NCBI GenBank assembly: GCA_002077045.2
Contig: KZ111185.1
Coordinates: 96,983 to 160,982, forward strand
DNA from: Rachicladosporium sp. CCFEE 5018
Taxonomy: Eukaryota > Ascomycota > Dothideomycetes > Cladosporiales > Cladosporiaceae
Reading direction: 5' to 3'
Length of the DNA: 64,000 nucleotides
The notes beneath the pieces were generated by a model. That model ran no database searches and was not told where the DNA came from. It saw nothing but the letters and a program-made list of their open reading frames with translations. Every line of letters begins with the position of its first letter. Within the stretch, counting starts at the first letter, position 1. Positions 50,801-61,586 of the stretch are shown one piece after another. A program made the translations under genes and the position numbers.

Positions 50801-52120
50801 ATGAGTCCCCAGAAGAAGGCGTCAGGGTCTGCATTTGCAGAAACGATCAATCAGTCTCCCTTCGACTTTCATCCTTACGAGGATGTCTACAAGAAAATAC
50901 ACAGCCACCCCGAACTGTCTCTTCATGGGGCAGATACAGCCTCCACTGTCGCTAATCACGCCGCTCTCGATGCATACACGGTCCACAAATCCATCGGCGG
51001 ACACGGTGTCGCGGCCGTACTTACCAATGGCAGTGGGCCCACCGTGCTCCTACGAGCGGACATGGACGCGCTACCCGTCGAAGAGAGTACAGCGCTCGAC
51101 TACGCCAGTAAGGCTACTTTCACCGACCCAGAAGACGGATCTACGACAGCTGTGATGCATGCGTGTGGCCATGATATGCATGTTGCTAGCGAGCGAGGAG
51201 GTAAGGAAGACATGGCATGGCACCTTGATCGTTCTATTCCAGCCCAACGAGGAACGTGGATCTGGTGCAAAGGCTATGGTAGACGATGGGCTGTACAAGA
51301 AGGTGCCGGTGCCCGATGTCGTGCTCGCGCAACACGTTATGCCTTTCAGAGCCGGCAATGTAGCAGTGAAGAAAGGCACAATGGTTGCAGCAGCAGACAG
51401 CTTCAAGATCACCTTATTTGGCCGCAGCGGTCACGGTAGCATGCCGCATCTCTGCATCGATCCTGTCGTGCTAGCGGCGAATGTTGTACTACGACTGCAA
51501 GGCATCGTGGCGAGAGAAGTAGACCCGGCGGAAGCAGCGGTACTGACCATAGGGAGTCTTCAGGCTGGACACACGGAGAATGTGATCGCCGACAGAGCTG
51601 TGCTCAAGATCGATATCAGGAGCCAGCATGCAGGCACCAGAGAGAAGATTCTCAAAGCCATGAGGAGGATTGTAGAGAAGGTACGTTCGGTTCTGTTGTC
51701 AGGAATTGCGGCCTGTCCACTGATCGAGTCCAGGAATGCGAGGCCAGTGGCTGTGAACAGCCGCCTACATTCGAACAAATCCGCAAATTTCCCTTGACAG
51801 TCAACGATGACACAGTCACCTCGAATCTAGGAGACTCGTTCACAGCAGTCTTCGGCGACTCATTCGATCCTGATACAGTGATCTCCAACGCTTCTGAAGA
51901 CGTGTCAGATCTGGCGACCAGTGTTGATAGCCCATATTGCATGTGGTTCATCGGCGGTATCGAGCATGAGAAGTGGGACAAGGCAGTCAAGGCGGGACGA
52001 ATCGCTGAGGACATCCCCGTGAACCACAGTGCACTGTTTGCGCCTGTAATTCAACCGACCATGGAGACTGGGGTCAAAGCTTTATGCGCTGCAGCATTGA
52101 CACACCTTGGACGGGGATAG
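50801..52120 (+). pseudogene. M20-family amidohydrolase, frameshifted in the catalytic region
   Basis: M20D amidohydrolases (hippurate/indoleacetyl-amino-acid hydrolase type) cleave N-acyl amino acids with a di-metal site. The frame from the ATG at 50801 reads normally through VLLRADMDALPVEE and ACGHDMH (to about 51181). The rest of the protein (LLASEEVRKTWHGTLIVLFQPNEERGSGAKAM, then VVLAQHVMP and FGRSGHGSMPH) continues in another frame from 51183. The first part abuts the second with about three family residues missing, so a deletion of about 8 bases (or a sequencing error) is the simplest reading. No intron can explain it. A normal 53-nt intron follows (51681-51733, GTACGT to TCCAG), and the last exon ends at 52118-52120 with NHSALFAPVI in the expected place. 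Everything else is well conserved, so the break is recent or an error. Confidence 0.75.
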
Positions 52121-52380
52121 TCTTGAGTGCATCCTGAGAAGCCTTCGCTTACCGATGGGTGAAAAAAGTTGCACAGGCGTTTTACGCCTTGACCATGTGA
52201 CAAACCTAGGGCGAAAGTATCGTGAGCATACCCGTCGTACAAAGCCATGTACATACCGCTACCCATGGCCTGCAAATGCTCCTGACTCAGGCCGCGCGAC
52301 CATGCAATGCAAATCCAAATCGCCGCCGATGCGAGAGTCCCGTCATATCCCGCCGCCGCAATGCAACATCGAAAGACCAA

Positions 52381-54860
52381 TCAGTCCTCTTCGCTTTCCA
52401 TTTCCTCGTCGTCTTCGAGGGACTCCATGGCTTCCTTGATAAATTGAGATGCCTATTGGTCATGATCAGTACATTAACTCGCCGCGCCAGATCTACGACG
52501 GTCCATACCTTGACATCCAAATTCAGCGCCGTAGTAAAAGCCTTCAATGCCTCCCCTCTCGCGCCCATACCCTTCAAACACTTGCCCAGCAGGAACCACA
52601 CATTCGCCTCATCCGGCGCGACATCCTTCAGATTCTCCAGCTCCTCCAACGCGGAAGGGAAATCTCTCATATGCATCAACACCCTCGCTTTCTTGAACCT
52701 CGCCAGTGCTGAGCCAGGCGTCAGCACCAAGGCGCGCGTATAGCAGTCCAGCGCATTCTCCTTCTTGTGCAGCTTCTCATAGATCACACCAATGCAGACC
52801 AGTAGTGTCGAGTTTGAGGAATTGATAGACGCTGCGATCCGATAGTGCCGCTCGGCTTCCTCAAGCTTCCCCATACGCTCGAATGAGCGGCCGAGCCCGT
52901 ACCAGCCTCCGTAGGCGCGTTTGTCGGCTGCGACGCTCTTGCGGAAGGCTGAGAGTGCAGCATCGAACTCTTCGTTGGCGACGTACTCGTGGCCCATGAG
53001 CGTCCAAGCGTAGGCGAAATTCGGAGAGATCTGCGTGGCGCGTTTGAAGGCTGAGATGGCGTGGTCGTGCTCTCTTGCTAGCGAGAATGAGTTGCCGACT
53101 GCGCACCAGGTTTCTGGGGCATTATAGTGCTGATCTCGCAATGTATGGCAAAGCCAGGCTAACATGCTGTCTTTCTTGAGGTGCCATAAGACCGTAGAGA
53201 AAACTTCCATGTCTTCTATGCGTGACGGTTGAAGCTTCATGAGCTTTGTGAAGCATACCTCTGCTTCTCGGTAGCCTGCAGCTTCGTAGTGTGCCTTGCC
53301 TAGCTGAGCCAGTACCCACGGTGTTTCTCGCTGAGATGTAGGTAGTGCGTCGTAGGATGCGATGGCATGGGATAAGTCGTAGTTCGAAGCGGCGTATCGT
53401 CCAATCGCGAGCTGCTTTAGACTCTTCAAAAGACCCCCGAGAGCCTCCTGTTCGGCTTGCTGATCTATGCTCGACACGTTCACCTGTCTAACCTGGACCG
53501 TGGAGGCCACGACATGGCTTGCGGGCGGCCCTACAGATTTCTCGCTGTTGCGACTCGGTGCTCGTCTGATGTTGTCCTTGTCCTTCTCCGATGGGTCTGG
53601 AGGCTTGATCGTACGGTTCCCGCTGACGACTCTACCGACGGTGGATCTGCCCTTGGTCCCTGTAGCTGCGCGAGCGGGTCGTACCTCACGGTCAGTGCGT
53701 GTCAGTACCGACGATACCAGCTCAACCGCAGATCGACCGCTCTTGATTGCCGGCCCTTGACCGAACAATCGATTGCTTCTCCTTGGTGGGCCAGAGGAAT
53801 CTTCAGAAGCCACACTGGATTGTGTAGGCGCACCAGAAACTGTGCGCTTGTGTGCGCCAGCCGCTGTCGTTCTACCTGACGGATTGGGCGGTCCTGCGGT
53901 GCTGTGAGAGTCTACAGCTGCGACACCACGCGCTCCATGCCGCGCTCGATCGGGTGCGATCATTGACGACGCCACTCGCGCGTGCCGAGGTCCAGCGGCA
54001 AGTCGCTCCTGCCGTTCGAGATCTTGACCCAGCGGATCGCTCATCGCGGCGTCTTCTTGTTCTAAGTCTCCACTGCTGTTGACTGTGGGTGTGTCCCACT
54101 CGGAAGCTATCCTCTGCTTACTTGGTACCTTTGGTAGGACGAAGCCACCCTCCGCATGCATCGGTCGATTGTTGTTGAAAGGATCACTCGATGGCGTCAA
54201 GATATTGGCATTGATGAAGTTTGGCTGAGATGCCAGCGGTCTGGACACCACTCGTGGTTGATCCTGGTAGACTTCTGATGTGGCCACAACCTTGCCAGAA
54301 TGTCCCATCTCAGCTGTAGGGCGAAACATTTTCTCCACATCGAGATCTGCTCCAGCATCACACAGTCCCTCGAATGCACTCCAGATGAACGGGTTCGCCT
54401 TGTGTGCTTCGACATAGCAGTCTGCAGCTTTCCGAAGATCACCATGTGCTTGCCACAGCTTCGCCAGAAGGGTCTGTACCGCAGGTGCATCAGGCAGATG
54501 CCGCCTCGATGTCTCCGAAGTCTTGCCCCAGCTGCTCTTCCCCTGCCAATGACTCCGTGCTTTCTCCAACGCTGCCGTACCTTCCACGTTCCTCTCCAGC
54601 GCCAGACACGCCTGCGCGAAGACATATGCACATCCTAAGTGTCTGCCATTCGAGCCGTACTTCTGTGCCGCATCGTAGGCTGCCTTGTTTCGATGCTTCC
54701 TGAGGTATGTCAGAGCGAGGAGGTGGGAGCTGTCCGGATTTCTCGGCTCCAGTGCGTGCAGCCGGCCAGCGAGGAAGTTGGCGTTGTCTAGCATGTCATT
54801 GTCGAGGTGGTAGAATATGAGTTGCCGCAGCTGCGATGCTGCGATGCCGGTGGGCGACAT
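52381..54860 (-). CDS. CDC27: Anaphase-promoting complex subunit Cdc27/APC3 (BimA/Nuc2)
   Basis: APC3 is a TPR subunit of the anaphase-promoting complex that binds the IR tails of Cdc20/Cdh1 and APC10. The gene has exon 1 at 54860-52509 and exon 2 at 52452-52381, joined by a 56-nt intron (52453-52508, GTATGG to CAATAG), for 807 residues. N-terminal TPRs (about 5-185) begin QLIFYHLDNDMLDNANFLA. A disordered Ser/Arg/Pro region (about 200-430) has many possible CDK sites. The C-terminal TPR array starts near residue 440 and includes the strongly conserved ETWCAVGNSFSLAREHDHAI, NFAYAWTLMGHEYVANEEFD and YGGWYGLG. The spliced end is acidic (SLEDDEEMESEED). Length and order match fungal orthologues. 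A 29-codon frame lies in the 5' flank. Confidence 0.95.
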
Positions 54861-54941
54861 GTTGGCAATGTTGTAGGACGACCGATCCCACTCGTAGCAA
54901 GTGGAGTATTGAAAGGAGTCTATCTCGCAGCGAAGAGCAGA

Positions 54942-55031
54942 TCAGCTGAAGTGATGGTCGCGGGCAGCACGTGCGTCGTCGTGTAGGCGCATTTGCATGA
55001 GCTCGGCGTCCTTGGATAGGTTCGTAGCCAT
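54942..55031 (-). promoter_or_regulatory. Possible upstream ORF of CDC27 (29 codons)
   Basis: An ATG at 55031 in a near-ideal context (TCTGCCATGGCT) opens a frame of 29 codons that stops at 54942-54944, 81 bases before the CDC27 start at 54860. If transcribed as part of the CDC27 leader it would be a strong upstream ORF that lowers translation. The peptide is charged with no known similarity. The start of the CDC27 transcript is unknown, so this is tentative. Confidence 0.35.
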
Positions 55032-55348
55032 GGCAGAGTTTATGGTCGGGCGTCAGTCATAGCTATCGTACACTGGACCCAGCCTGCATTCCCCATCGTC
55101 AACAGGCGTGCCTACGAATGGCTTTGACTGCACTCAGGAATTGCTTGCAGCTGGTTGTCGACTCGATGTTGATGTTTGGCTCGCTTCTAGCCGCCAACCT
55201 CACCCGCAGAGCCTCAGGCCCCACCTCCGCATTTGGCATCGAAACTCGACATCACCCTCCTGTCGTCTTCTTACAGTTGCCATTTACACACCTTTGTAGT
55301 CACAGCGTGTGACTCGGAGAGCGACAGAAAAGAGAGACAACCTTCGTC
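55032..55348. other. Divergent promoter region (CDC27 / SND2)
   Basis: About 300 bases between divergent genes. No gene is supported. Confidence 0.4.
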
Positions 55349-55935
55349 ATGGCACAAGTAAGTGGACGCCGCATGTACCCAGTAAGTACGCAATCTCATA
55401 TCATCGTCAGAAAGCCACCAAGGTCCAGGCTGCCCGCAATGCCGCATCTCTCAATCGCCTGCACTTGATCTCTTTGGCAGTCAATAGCGCCTTCCTCCTT
55501 GTCAACTTTCTCCTGTCCTCGCGCAATCTCTATCTCTGGCTCATCTTCGCCCTACCTTCTTTAGCAATCGAGCTCTGGTTCGAACGCTCAGCCCGACCCT
55601 CCTTCAACCCAGATGGCACCGTCCGTCGCGCAGGCGAGGATCTCGAAGCTAAGGGTCTGACTGAGTGGATGTGGGACATCACGTACTGGACCTGGGGCTG
55701 TATCGGACTTGCGACTGTGCTTGGCAATCGCGCCTGGTGGGCTTGGGTGGTCATTCCAGCGTACTCGGCTTGGCTTGCGTGGACTACTTTCAGCGGTGCA
55801 CGATCTGGACTGCAGGGACTGGGAGGTGCTAGTCAGGACGCTGCGCCCGGTGGTGCGAGTGCGGCTGGGCAGAGCAAGCGGCAGGCGAAGATGGAGAAGC
55901 GGGAGAAGGGCGGCCAGAGGGTGGCGTACCGATAA
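55349..55935 (+). CDS. SND2: SND2/TMEM208-family ER membrane protein (DUF788)
   Basis: The SND pathway targets membrane proteins to the ER independently of SRP and GET. Exon 1 encodes MAQ (55349-55357). A 53-nt intron (55358-55410, GTAAGT to GTCAG) leads to exon 2, ending at TAA 55933-55935, for 177 residues. The start KATKVQAARNAASLNRLHL and two central hydrophobic pairs (LISLAVNSAFLLVNFLL, LWLIFALPSLAIELWFE) are typical. These are followed by EDLEAKGLTEWMWDITYWTW, the family signature, and a further hairpin. The tail is basic (SKRQAKMEKREK). Length is close to human TMEM208 (173). The ATG is inside a short first exon that an ORF-only reading would miss. Confidence 0.93.
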
Positions 55936-56576
55936 GGCGATCCTGTTCAGCTCGTCGACACATCGGGCTGTTGCCTGCCTATCTCCGAATCGCCAGCGGT
56001 CAAATACTGGCTGCGGACTTTGGCCACATGTACGGCAATGGGCAGCTCACGTACTTAAGGTCTCTGACGATGAGGCCTTCACTCTTGCGTCGCGAAGGTC
56101 CAGCTACGATGACTGTGAGGGATATACAACTATTTGCTATTGCCACGATGGATCCTGGGATCGGACGCAACGCCAGGCGCTAATCTGCGAATCTATTGGC
56201 GGCAGAACATGCAGTGATTGAAGGATCGGGCGCTCCGTGATTGCAGAGTGGTGCTCGTGGGAGCAGAGTTTGAGTCGGTCATCGTGTTTGTGGCTGGCAT
56301 TCATCTTGGTGAGTCGCTCGGCGCTCGGGAGCTTGCAGCCTGCGACTATAGGGTTGAGTGGATCGATGATCGGTTCAGTCTCGTGTCTCAAAGCCTCCAG
56401 GCAAAATACGAATAGACCGTATGTAGTCCTAGCTTCGTGTTCCGATCTTCGTAATACCCCATAAATAGAGCAAGTAGCTTTCTGTTGTAGGTGCTGTACT
56501 CGAGGCATGGAATTGCTCATGGCTCAATTTCCGTATTCGACGTTTACAGCTTGCTTCCTAACCTCACATTCCCGCC
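55936..56576. other. Intergenic region, no supported gene
   Basis: 3' flank of the SND2-family gene and promoter of the N-acetyltransferase gene. Overlapping short frames on both strands have no recognised content. Confidence 0.4.
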
Positions 56577-57610
56577 ATGCCCCCACGTGCCTCCTACACC
56601 ACCTCCCAAGTCCACCAAATCTATGACCGCATATCCCTTCCCTCCCAACACCGCAAGCCACCCCACGATGTCTCCACCACCTCCCTCGCCCGTGGCCCAC
56701 ACGGCCTCCCCTGGCTCACAGCCCTCCAACGACACGCCCTAAGCACCATCCCCTTCGAGTCCCTCAGCCTTCACTACTCCCGGGACCATCGTATATTCAC
56801 CGATCCTCAAGATGTCTTCACCAAGATCGTCACACAGGATACCGGCCGCGGTGGCTACTGCATGGAACTCAACGCCTTCTTTGGCACCTTCCTCCGCGCC
56901 CTAGGCTTCGAAGTGCTGAGTACGGGCGGGAGGGTGAACAGTAATCAGGGATCTAGCGATCCCGATGTCGAGGTGAGCTACATGGGCTGGAGTCACATGG
57001 TCAATATCGTCCGCATAGACGGCGAGAGATATCTGGTCGACATTGGCTTTGGCTCCGGCGGGCCTACGAAACCCATACGGCTCGTGCATCTCGAGGAAGT
57101 GTGTAACATTGCTCCGGATCAGTACCTTAGACTGAATTCCCAGACGATTGGGGAGGATCAGGATGAGAGAGCGAAGATGTGGGTTCTTGAACGGCGAGAG
57201 GGTGGAGCCGCATCGGAGTGGAGAGCTGTGTACTGTTTTCCGGACTACGTGGAGTTCCTGCCTGGGGACTACGAGGTTATGAATCTGCATACGTCTACGA
57301 GTGAGTCGGTGTCTATCCCTTTGTCTCACACATTAAGTCTGATTGGTCGTTTCCCTGTCCAGGTCCCTCGAGCTTCTTCACCTACACTGTTCTTTGCACC
57401 AAATGCATACTGGACGAGCATGGGCTCGAGGTCATTGGCACTACAGTCCTGTTCGGCAAGAGTGTCTACAAGCAACTTAGGGGCATCAAGGGCGGGCCTA
57501 CGACTTTTGAAACCGAGTCCGATCGAGTAAATGCACTTAAGGAGTGCTTTGGGATCACGCTCAATACAGAGCAGCAGGCTGGCATCATCGGCACTCCGAG
57601 TGCGATATGA
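56577..57610 (+). CDS. Arylamine N-acetyltransferase (NAT)
   Basis: NATs transfer an acyl group from CoA to arylamines; in fungi some detoxify plant benzoxazinoid or related amines. Exon 1 (56577-57300) and exon 2 (57363-57610) are joined by a 62-nt intron (57301-57362, GTGAGT to TCCAG, phase 1), for 323 residues. The catalytic triad is visible: C95 in RGGYCMELN, H140 in GWSHMVNIV and D155 in YLVDIGFG. The domain opening LQRHALSTIPFESLSLHY matches the family. The second exon gives the conserved SPSSFFTYTVLC and a C-terminal end ITLNTEQQAGI. Length is within the fungal range. The acyl donor and amine are not known from sequence. Confidence 0.94.
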
Positions 57611-57826
57611 TCATCTGGATCAATTTGCCGGTCTCAACGTATCGCACTACCTCTAAAACCCGGTCCATGTACTGGCGTCGAGCTTGCGGGAAATATGTCG
57701 CCTCGTGGATGTTATGTACATATAGAGTGACAAGTCGAAGGCGCAGACCTCGGTCACTCGCTTGAGGGTAGCTCTCCTGCGCGTCTATCCCGTAGTTCTC
57801 GTTCATTGCCGCGAGTAAACCACAGT

Positions 57827-58897
57827 CTAGAAGCAGAAGACCTGATCTTGGAGCTTGCTCACTGGTCGTGCCTTCTCGTAGCCCAGCGACTCCGTGGCTT
57901 TCTTCATCGCGCTGACCATGGGTGGCGGTCCGCAGATGAGGACCTTGACATCGCGTGCAGGTGCGGGAAGACGTTGCTATGAATGCTGTCAGTTCGGCTC
58001 CGTTGCACGGCATACCTAGGCGCTCACCTTGATAATATCTGCCGTGACGAATCCAACACCGCCATCCCACTTCTCTGGTGGGTTATTCAACACATGATGC
58101 ACTCGCACACCAGCATCTTCCCTTGCCAGCTGGTCCAGATCATCACGTAGTAGAATATCATCCGCATTCACGTTCGCAAAGATCAGGTCAACCTCCGTCT
58201 TATCGCCACTCTTCCGCCCTCGCACAATCGCGCGGATGATCTGCAGCATAGGCGTGATCCCCGTCCCACCAGCGATCATGCCAAACTTGCGCACCATGTT
58301 CGGCGTGTACACCATTGCGCCCTTCGGGCCCTTGACTTTCATCACATCTCCAACCTTCAGTGTCGCCAGATGTCTGCTGATATTGCCCGTGGGGTAGCTC
58401 TTGATGAGTAGGTCGAAGAAGCCTGGGTGAACGTCTGAGGAGATCGGGGTGTAGGATCGTACTACTTCCTTGTTCTCGGTCTTCTCGGTCTTGGGGTCTT
58501 TCACGTCGAGATGAGCGGCAAGTGAGATGTGCTGGCCGATGGGGAGGCCAAGGATGCTGTTTGGCGTGGGGAGACCGAAGCGATAGATTGCGGTGTTGTG
58601 GGAGAGAATCGTCTTTTCTGTGAGAGGGAACTCTTGGAACTTGTCGGGGATGAGGACTTTCTTCGTTTCTGGGCCTCGTCAGTGATCCGATTTGCTTGCT
58701 AACGGGTACGATCTGTTCATACGACTACTGTAGAATGTGTAGCCACCCAATGCTGCCGCCACAGCGACAGCGAGTGGTAGCCATTGCGCCTTGAAGACCG
58801 CTGTGCCGATGACCAGAACGGCTGAGGGAACGTACACGCCGGTGATGTACTTGGCAGATAGTGGGCCCGATGGCTGCTCTATCACCTTCGTCGACAT
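57827..58897 (-). CDS. CBR1: NADH-cytochrome b5 reductase
   Basis: The enzyme passes electrons from NADH to cytochrome b5 for lipid desaturation and sterol synthesis. Exons are 58897-58723, 58668-58028 and 57976-57827, with introns 58669-58722 (GTATGA, CACTGACG branch, CCCAG) and 57977-58027 (GTGAGC, ATTCATAG), giving 321 residues. An N-terminal membrane anchor (about 25-50) is followed by the FAD-binding motif RSYTPISS, a KSYPTGNISRHLATLKVGD segment, the nucleotide-binding GMIAGGTGITPML and the closing VLICGPPPMV, ending QDQVFCF. The first intron uses a GTATGA donor, which keeps SSQTKKVLIP in frame, as expected for the family. Membrane-anchored reductases of this type sit on the ER or outer mitochondrial membrane. 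The 3' ends of this gene and the NAT gene converge about 215 bases apart. Confidence 0.95.
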
Positions 58898-59131
58898 GTC
58901 TGCGAGTGTCTCACTGCTTCCTATGACATCAATCTGGCAGCAATGATCGAAGTGATGTCAAGGCTCAATGGCATAAAGTTATATGACCCCGCCAAAAATC
59001 CCGCGGCCTCAATTCCGCTGCTCGGGTTGGGACTGAAGGTCTACTTTCGTACAATGTAGCCGCCATGGAACATTCATGAAGATGTACACTCTCGAGCGGT
59101 TAGTTGACGTAGCAAGGCCTTTGAGTCTGCG

Positions 59132-59861
59132 ATGGGGAGCGCCGACGACGATTTCGACCTCGACAACCCTCCCTTCCCATTGACCGCAATCGATCGCAAG
59201 GTCTTAGCCACACCTGATAATGAGTTCCATCGTTACACTTGGGACGACCTCAGGCAGATTGTCGGTATGCATCGTCATTCATCTGTCGAACATTGTTGCT
59301 AAAGCTAATTTACATGAAGCGGACAACGATCTCGAAGCCTTGAAACGCTTCCCCTCGGATCTGCACAGATACCTTCGTTGGTCACACAATACGAAGCGAC
59401 AGTATGGCAGCATCAACAACTTTGTCATGAGGGAACGGCTTCATTGGACGCTCAAAGACCCGTCTCTACCAGTCTCGCGAACATCGTTTACATATCACTC
59501 CTCTACGCCATTCGCCGACGAACGGGACTTTGTCGTGCTTGCGAACGACTGGCCGTATGGCATTGAAACCGGGATCAAGCATCTGGTCGTCTGGACTCGA
59601 ACGCCAATCGACGTTGATGATGATCAAGGCGATCTGACTCCCGAGTCGAGAATTATTGTCGAGGAATTCGTCGATCAGTACTTCGTGCAGTCGCTGGCCA
59701 AGCAACATGGAGCCAAGCCCGAGGAGGTCAAGCATGAGATCATGTGGTTCAAGAACTGGGTTCGCTTGCAGAGTATCCCAGGCATCGATCATGTTCATGT
59801 CATGGTCAAGGCTGCACCGCCTGACTTGTTGGAGAAGTGGTTGGTGAGGCGAGATTCATAG
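59132..59861 (+). CDS. DUF3605 / Gig1-like protein
   Basis: The gene starts at the ATG at 59132 (MGSADDDFDLDNPPFP). A 55-nt intron (59265-59319, GTATGC, GCTAAT branch, ATGAAG acceptor) interrupts it in phase 1, and it ends at TAG 59859-59861, for 224 residues. The order ADNDLEALKRFPSDLHRYLRWSHNTKRQYGSINNFVM, then DVDDDQGDLTPE, VDQYFVQSLAKQHGAKPEEVKHEIMWFKNWVRLQSIPGIDHVHVMVK is characteristic of the fungal DUF3605 family, which includes the N-acetylglucosamine-induced Gig1. The molecular function of the family is unknown. Its neighbour to the right is the unrelated tandem family. Confidence 0.85.
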
Positions 59862-60053
59862 TGGTGCTGCCTGGGATGCCTAGCACGCCCAGACATGCAT
59901 GCATGTCGATCATCTAGAGCTAATACGGTAGCCATATACAATTCAACTTCACGATTGATGCCACGCATCACGGCACATCGAATGTTTTCTTACAACACAG
60001 TGCTCAGTGCATAGCTGTCACCAGCCATCGTATAGCGATAGCGTGTGGCTCAT

Positions 60054-60756
60054 ATGCCTCGCATCGTCGAGTTCGGAAGGCTCGTGCCAGTCTGTTGCGT
60101 GGCCGATGTTAGTGCAGAGGTAAGTACTCCGACCTCGTCCAAGTCCAATTGACCCATACAGAGTGTGATGTAACACCCTTAGTTGACGTGTTCTACAGGC
60201 GAAGAACGACATGCTAGAGAAGACAGTCGACTTCATGAACGGCGTCGATCTCGTCTTCATCGACAGTATGACCAAGATCTACCTCGAGGAAGACGGCATT
60301 GACGAAGTCTCCGACAGCCCACCAGACAACCCGTTCAAGGCCAAGTCACCCGATGAGTGCTCTCAGATGCTTCTTGAACTGCGACAGGCTGGTTCGGACA
60401 TCGATTATGAGTGCTTCGCCGTATTCGACGATCGGACGTTGGTGGACGGGAGCGTTCTTGTCGTTGAGAAGGAGCATCGAGTCGAAGGCGGTGGTGTCAA
60501 CTACTCCGTCCGCATGGCCATGGAGTTGGCGAACCATCAGATCGGGCTGTACTTCGTTGCGTATGCCGATGTGCCGAGCGATCAGATCAAGGCGAAGCGG
60601 CATGCAGATCATGTATTACGTGCTGAGGATGTGTATTCAGAGTTGACGCACGAGGAGGAGCTTGCTCTTTATGGACCGGAGGTGATGGAGAGGGCTCGTC
60701 GAGCGGGTGTGGAAGGACGCCGAGCGCCGCACGAGGAGATCAGGCCGGAGGTGTAG
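60054..60756 (+). CDS. Tandem family member 1 (N- and middle part only)
   Basis: No known family is recognised with confidence. Exon 1 (60054-60119, 22 codons, MPRIVEFGRLVPVCCVADVS) is followed by a 79-nt intron (60120-60198, GTAAGT to CTACAG, phase 0) and exon 2 to TAG 60754-60756, for 207 residues. It clearly matches the gene at 61587-62581 on the other strand. Shared features are M-x-R-I/V-x-E-x-G-K/R-L with two Cys in exon 1, the same intron position, then VDLVFIDS, YLEED, SPDECSQML, AGSDIDYE, VLV-x-E-K-E and VRMAMEL. It lacks the C-terminal part of that copy, ending instead in a unique Arg/Glu-rich tail. My recall of DUF6924 shows a loosely similar layout; an HMM search would decide. No catalytic motif is visible. 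Confidence 0.75.
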
Positions 60757-60954
60757 GTTGCTGTGCCTTGACCATGGTGCGTACGAGAGCCTTTCGGAAG
60801 CCGCTGCCGACACATACTGCTGTAAACGATCCTTTCAGTCGAATACCACTACAAGAACCTGTCTGTACTGACACTAAGTAGCTCGAGGATACATAGTATT
60901 GGCAAAAGTATGCCATCACCACATTTGGAAAGTAGCTTCCAGCTCCGCTGAACT

Positions 60955-61583
60955 TCACGTGTGTGTACTGGCCTCCCTATGAACATTCTCTGCCCTAAGC
61001 ATCGCAAAAGCAGACTCGACTGCCCTAATGTCAACGTTCGGTCCAAGATCGGCGATATCTTCATCTCCGGACAGCTCTCTGGGTATCCGTGTAGACTTGC
61101 GACCGGCCGGAACGATTATGCCTACAAAGTCGATCCGTTCATCATCGACTTGCTCGAACATCATACTGACATGCCCGTCGTCGTGCAAGAAGTATCGGTG
61201 GTATACTGGCTTGTAAGGCTTCGACGGATCTATTTCGGCCAGCTTGTAGGTCCCAGTTGGCCATCGCTCATCAGCTGAGAAACTTCGTCAGATCCTGGAG
61301 AGAGAGTTTCTCCCTCGGGGTAATACACACGGTCGGACGAAGCATGCGCCCTATCGAACTCCTCCGGCGTCAGCTCATATTCCGCGTTTTCTCGCGTCAA
61401 GACATTGTCTTCTCGCCGCGCTGCCCTGACGATGTCTTCTCTGATATCGCCATCAACCAGGTAGTAAAGAAGTCTGTCCCTCACTAGATCCATGTTCATG
61501 CGGACAGATTCCACAGGTGCGGGTTGATCAGTAGAGCCCTGGCCAGCATCTAAGTACTCTCCACCTGCGGCCGATGTCAGCAC
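60955..61583 (-). pseudogene. Tandem family member 2 (5'-truncated copy)
   Basis: The sequence is homologous to the middle and C-terminal part of member 3, but it starts abruptly at codon CAT 61584-61586, directly behind the stop of member 3, with no ATG before 61499. Shared features are VRM-N/G-MDLVRDR-x-L-x-YLV, REDIV, the phase-1 intron (61275-61330, GTGTGT donor, CTGAC branch, TCTCAG acceptor) after a GAC C, and the second part with PTGTYKL, RELSGDE and ending HREASTHT before the stop at 60955-60957. The N-terminal exon and the ECSQML block are absent. It is probably a partial duplicate or a copy whose front was lost. It could still be expressed from an internal ATG at 61499, so decay is inferred. 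Confidence 0.65.
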
Positions 61584-61586
61584 ATG

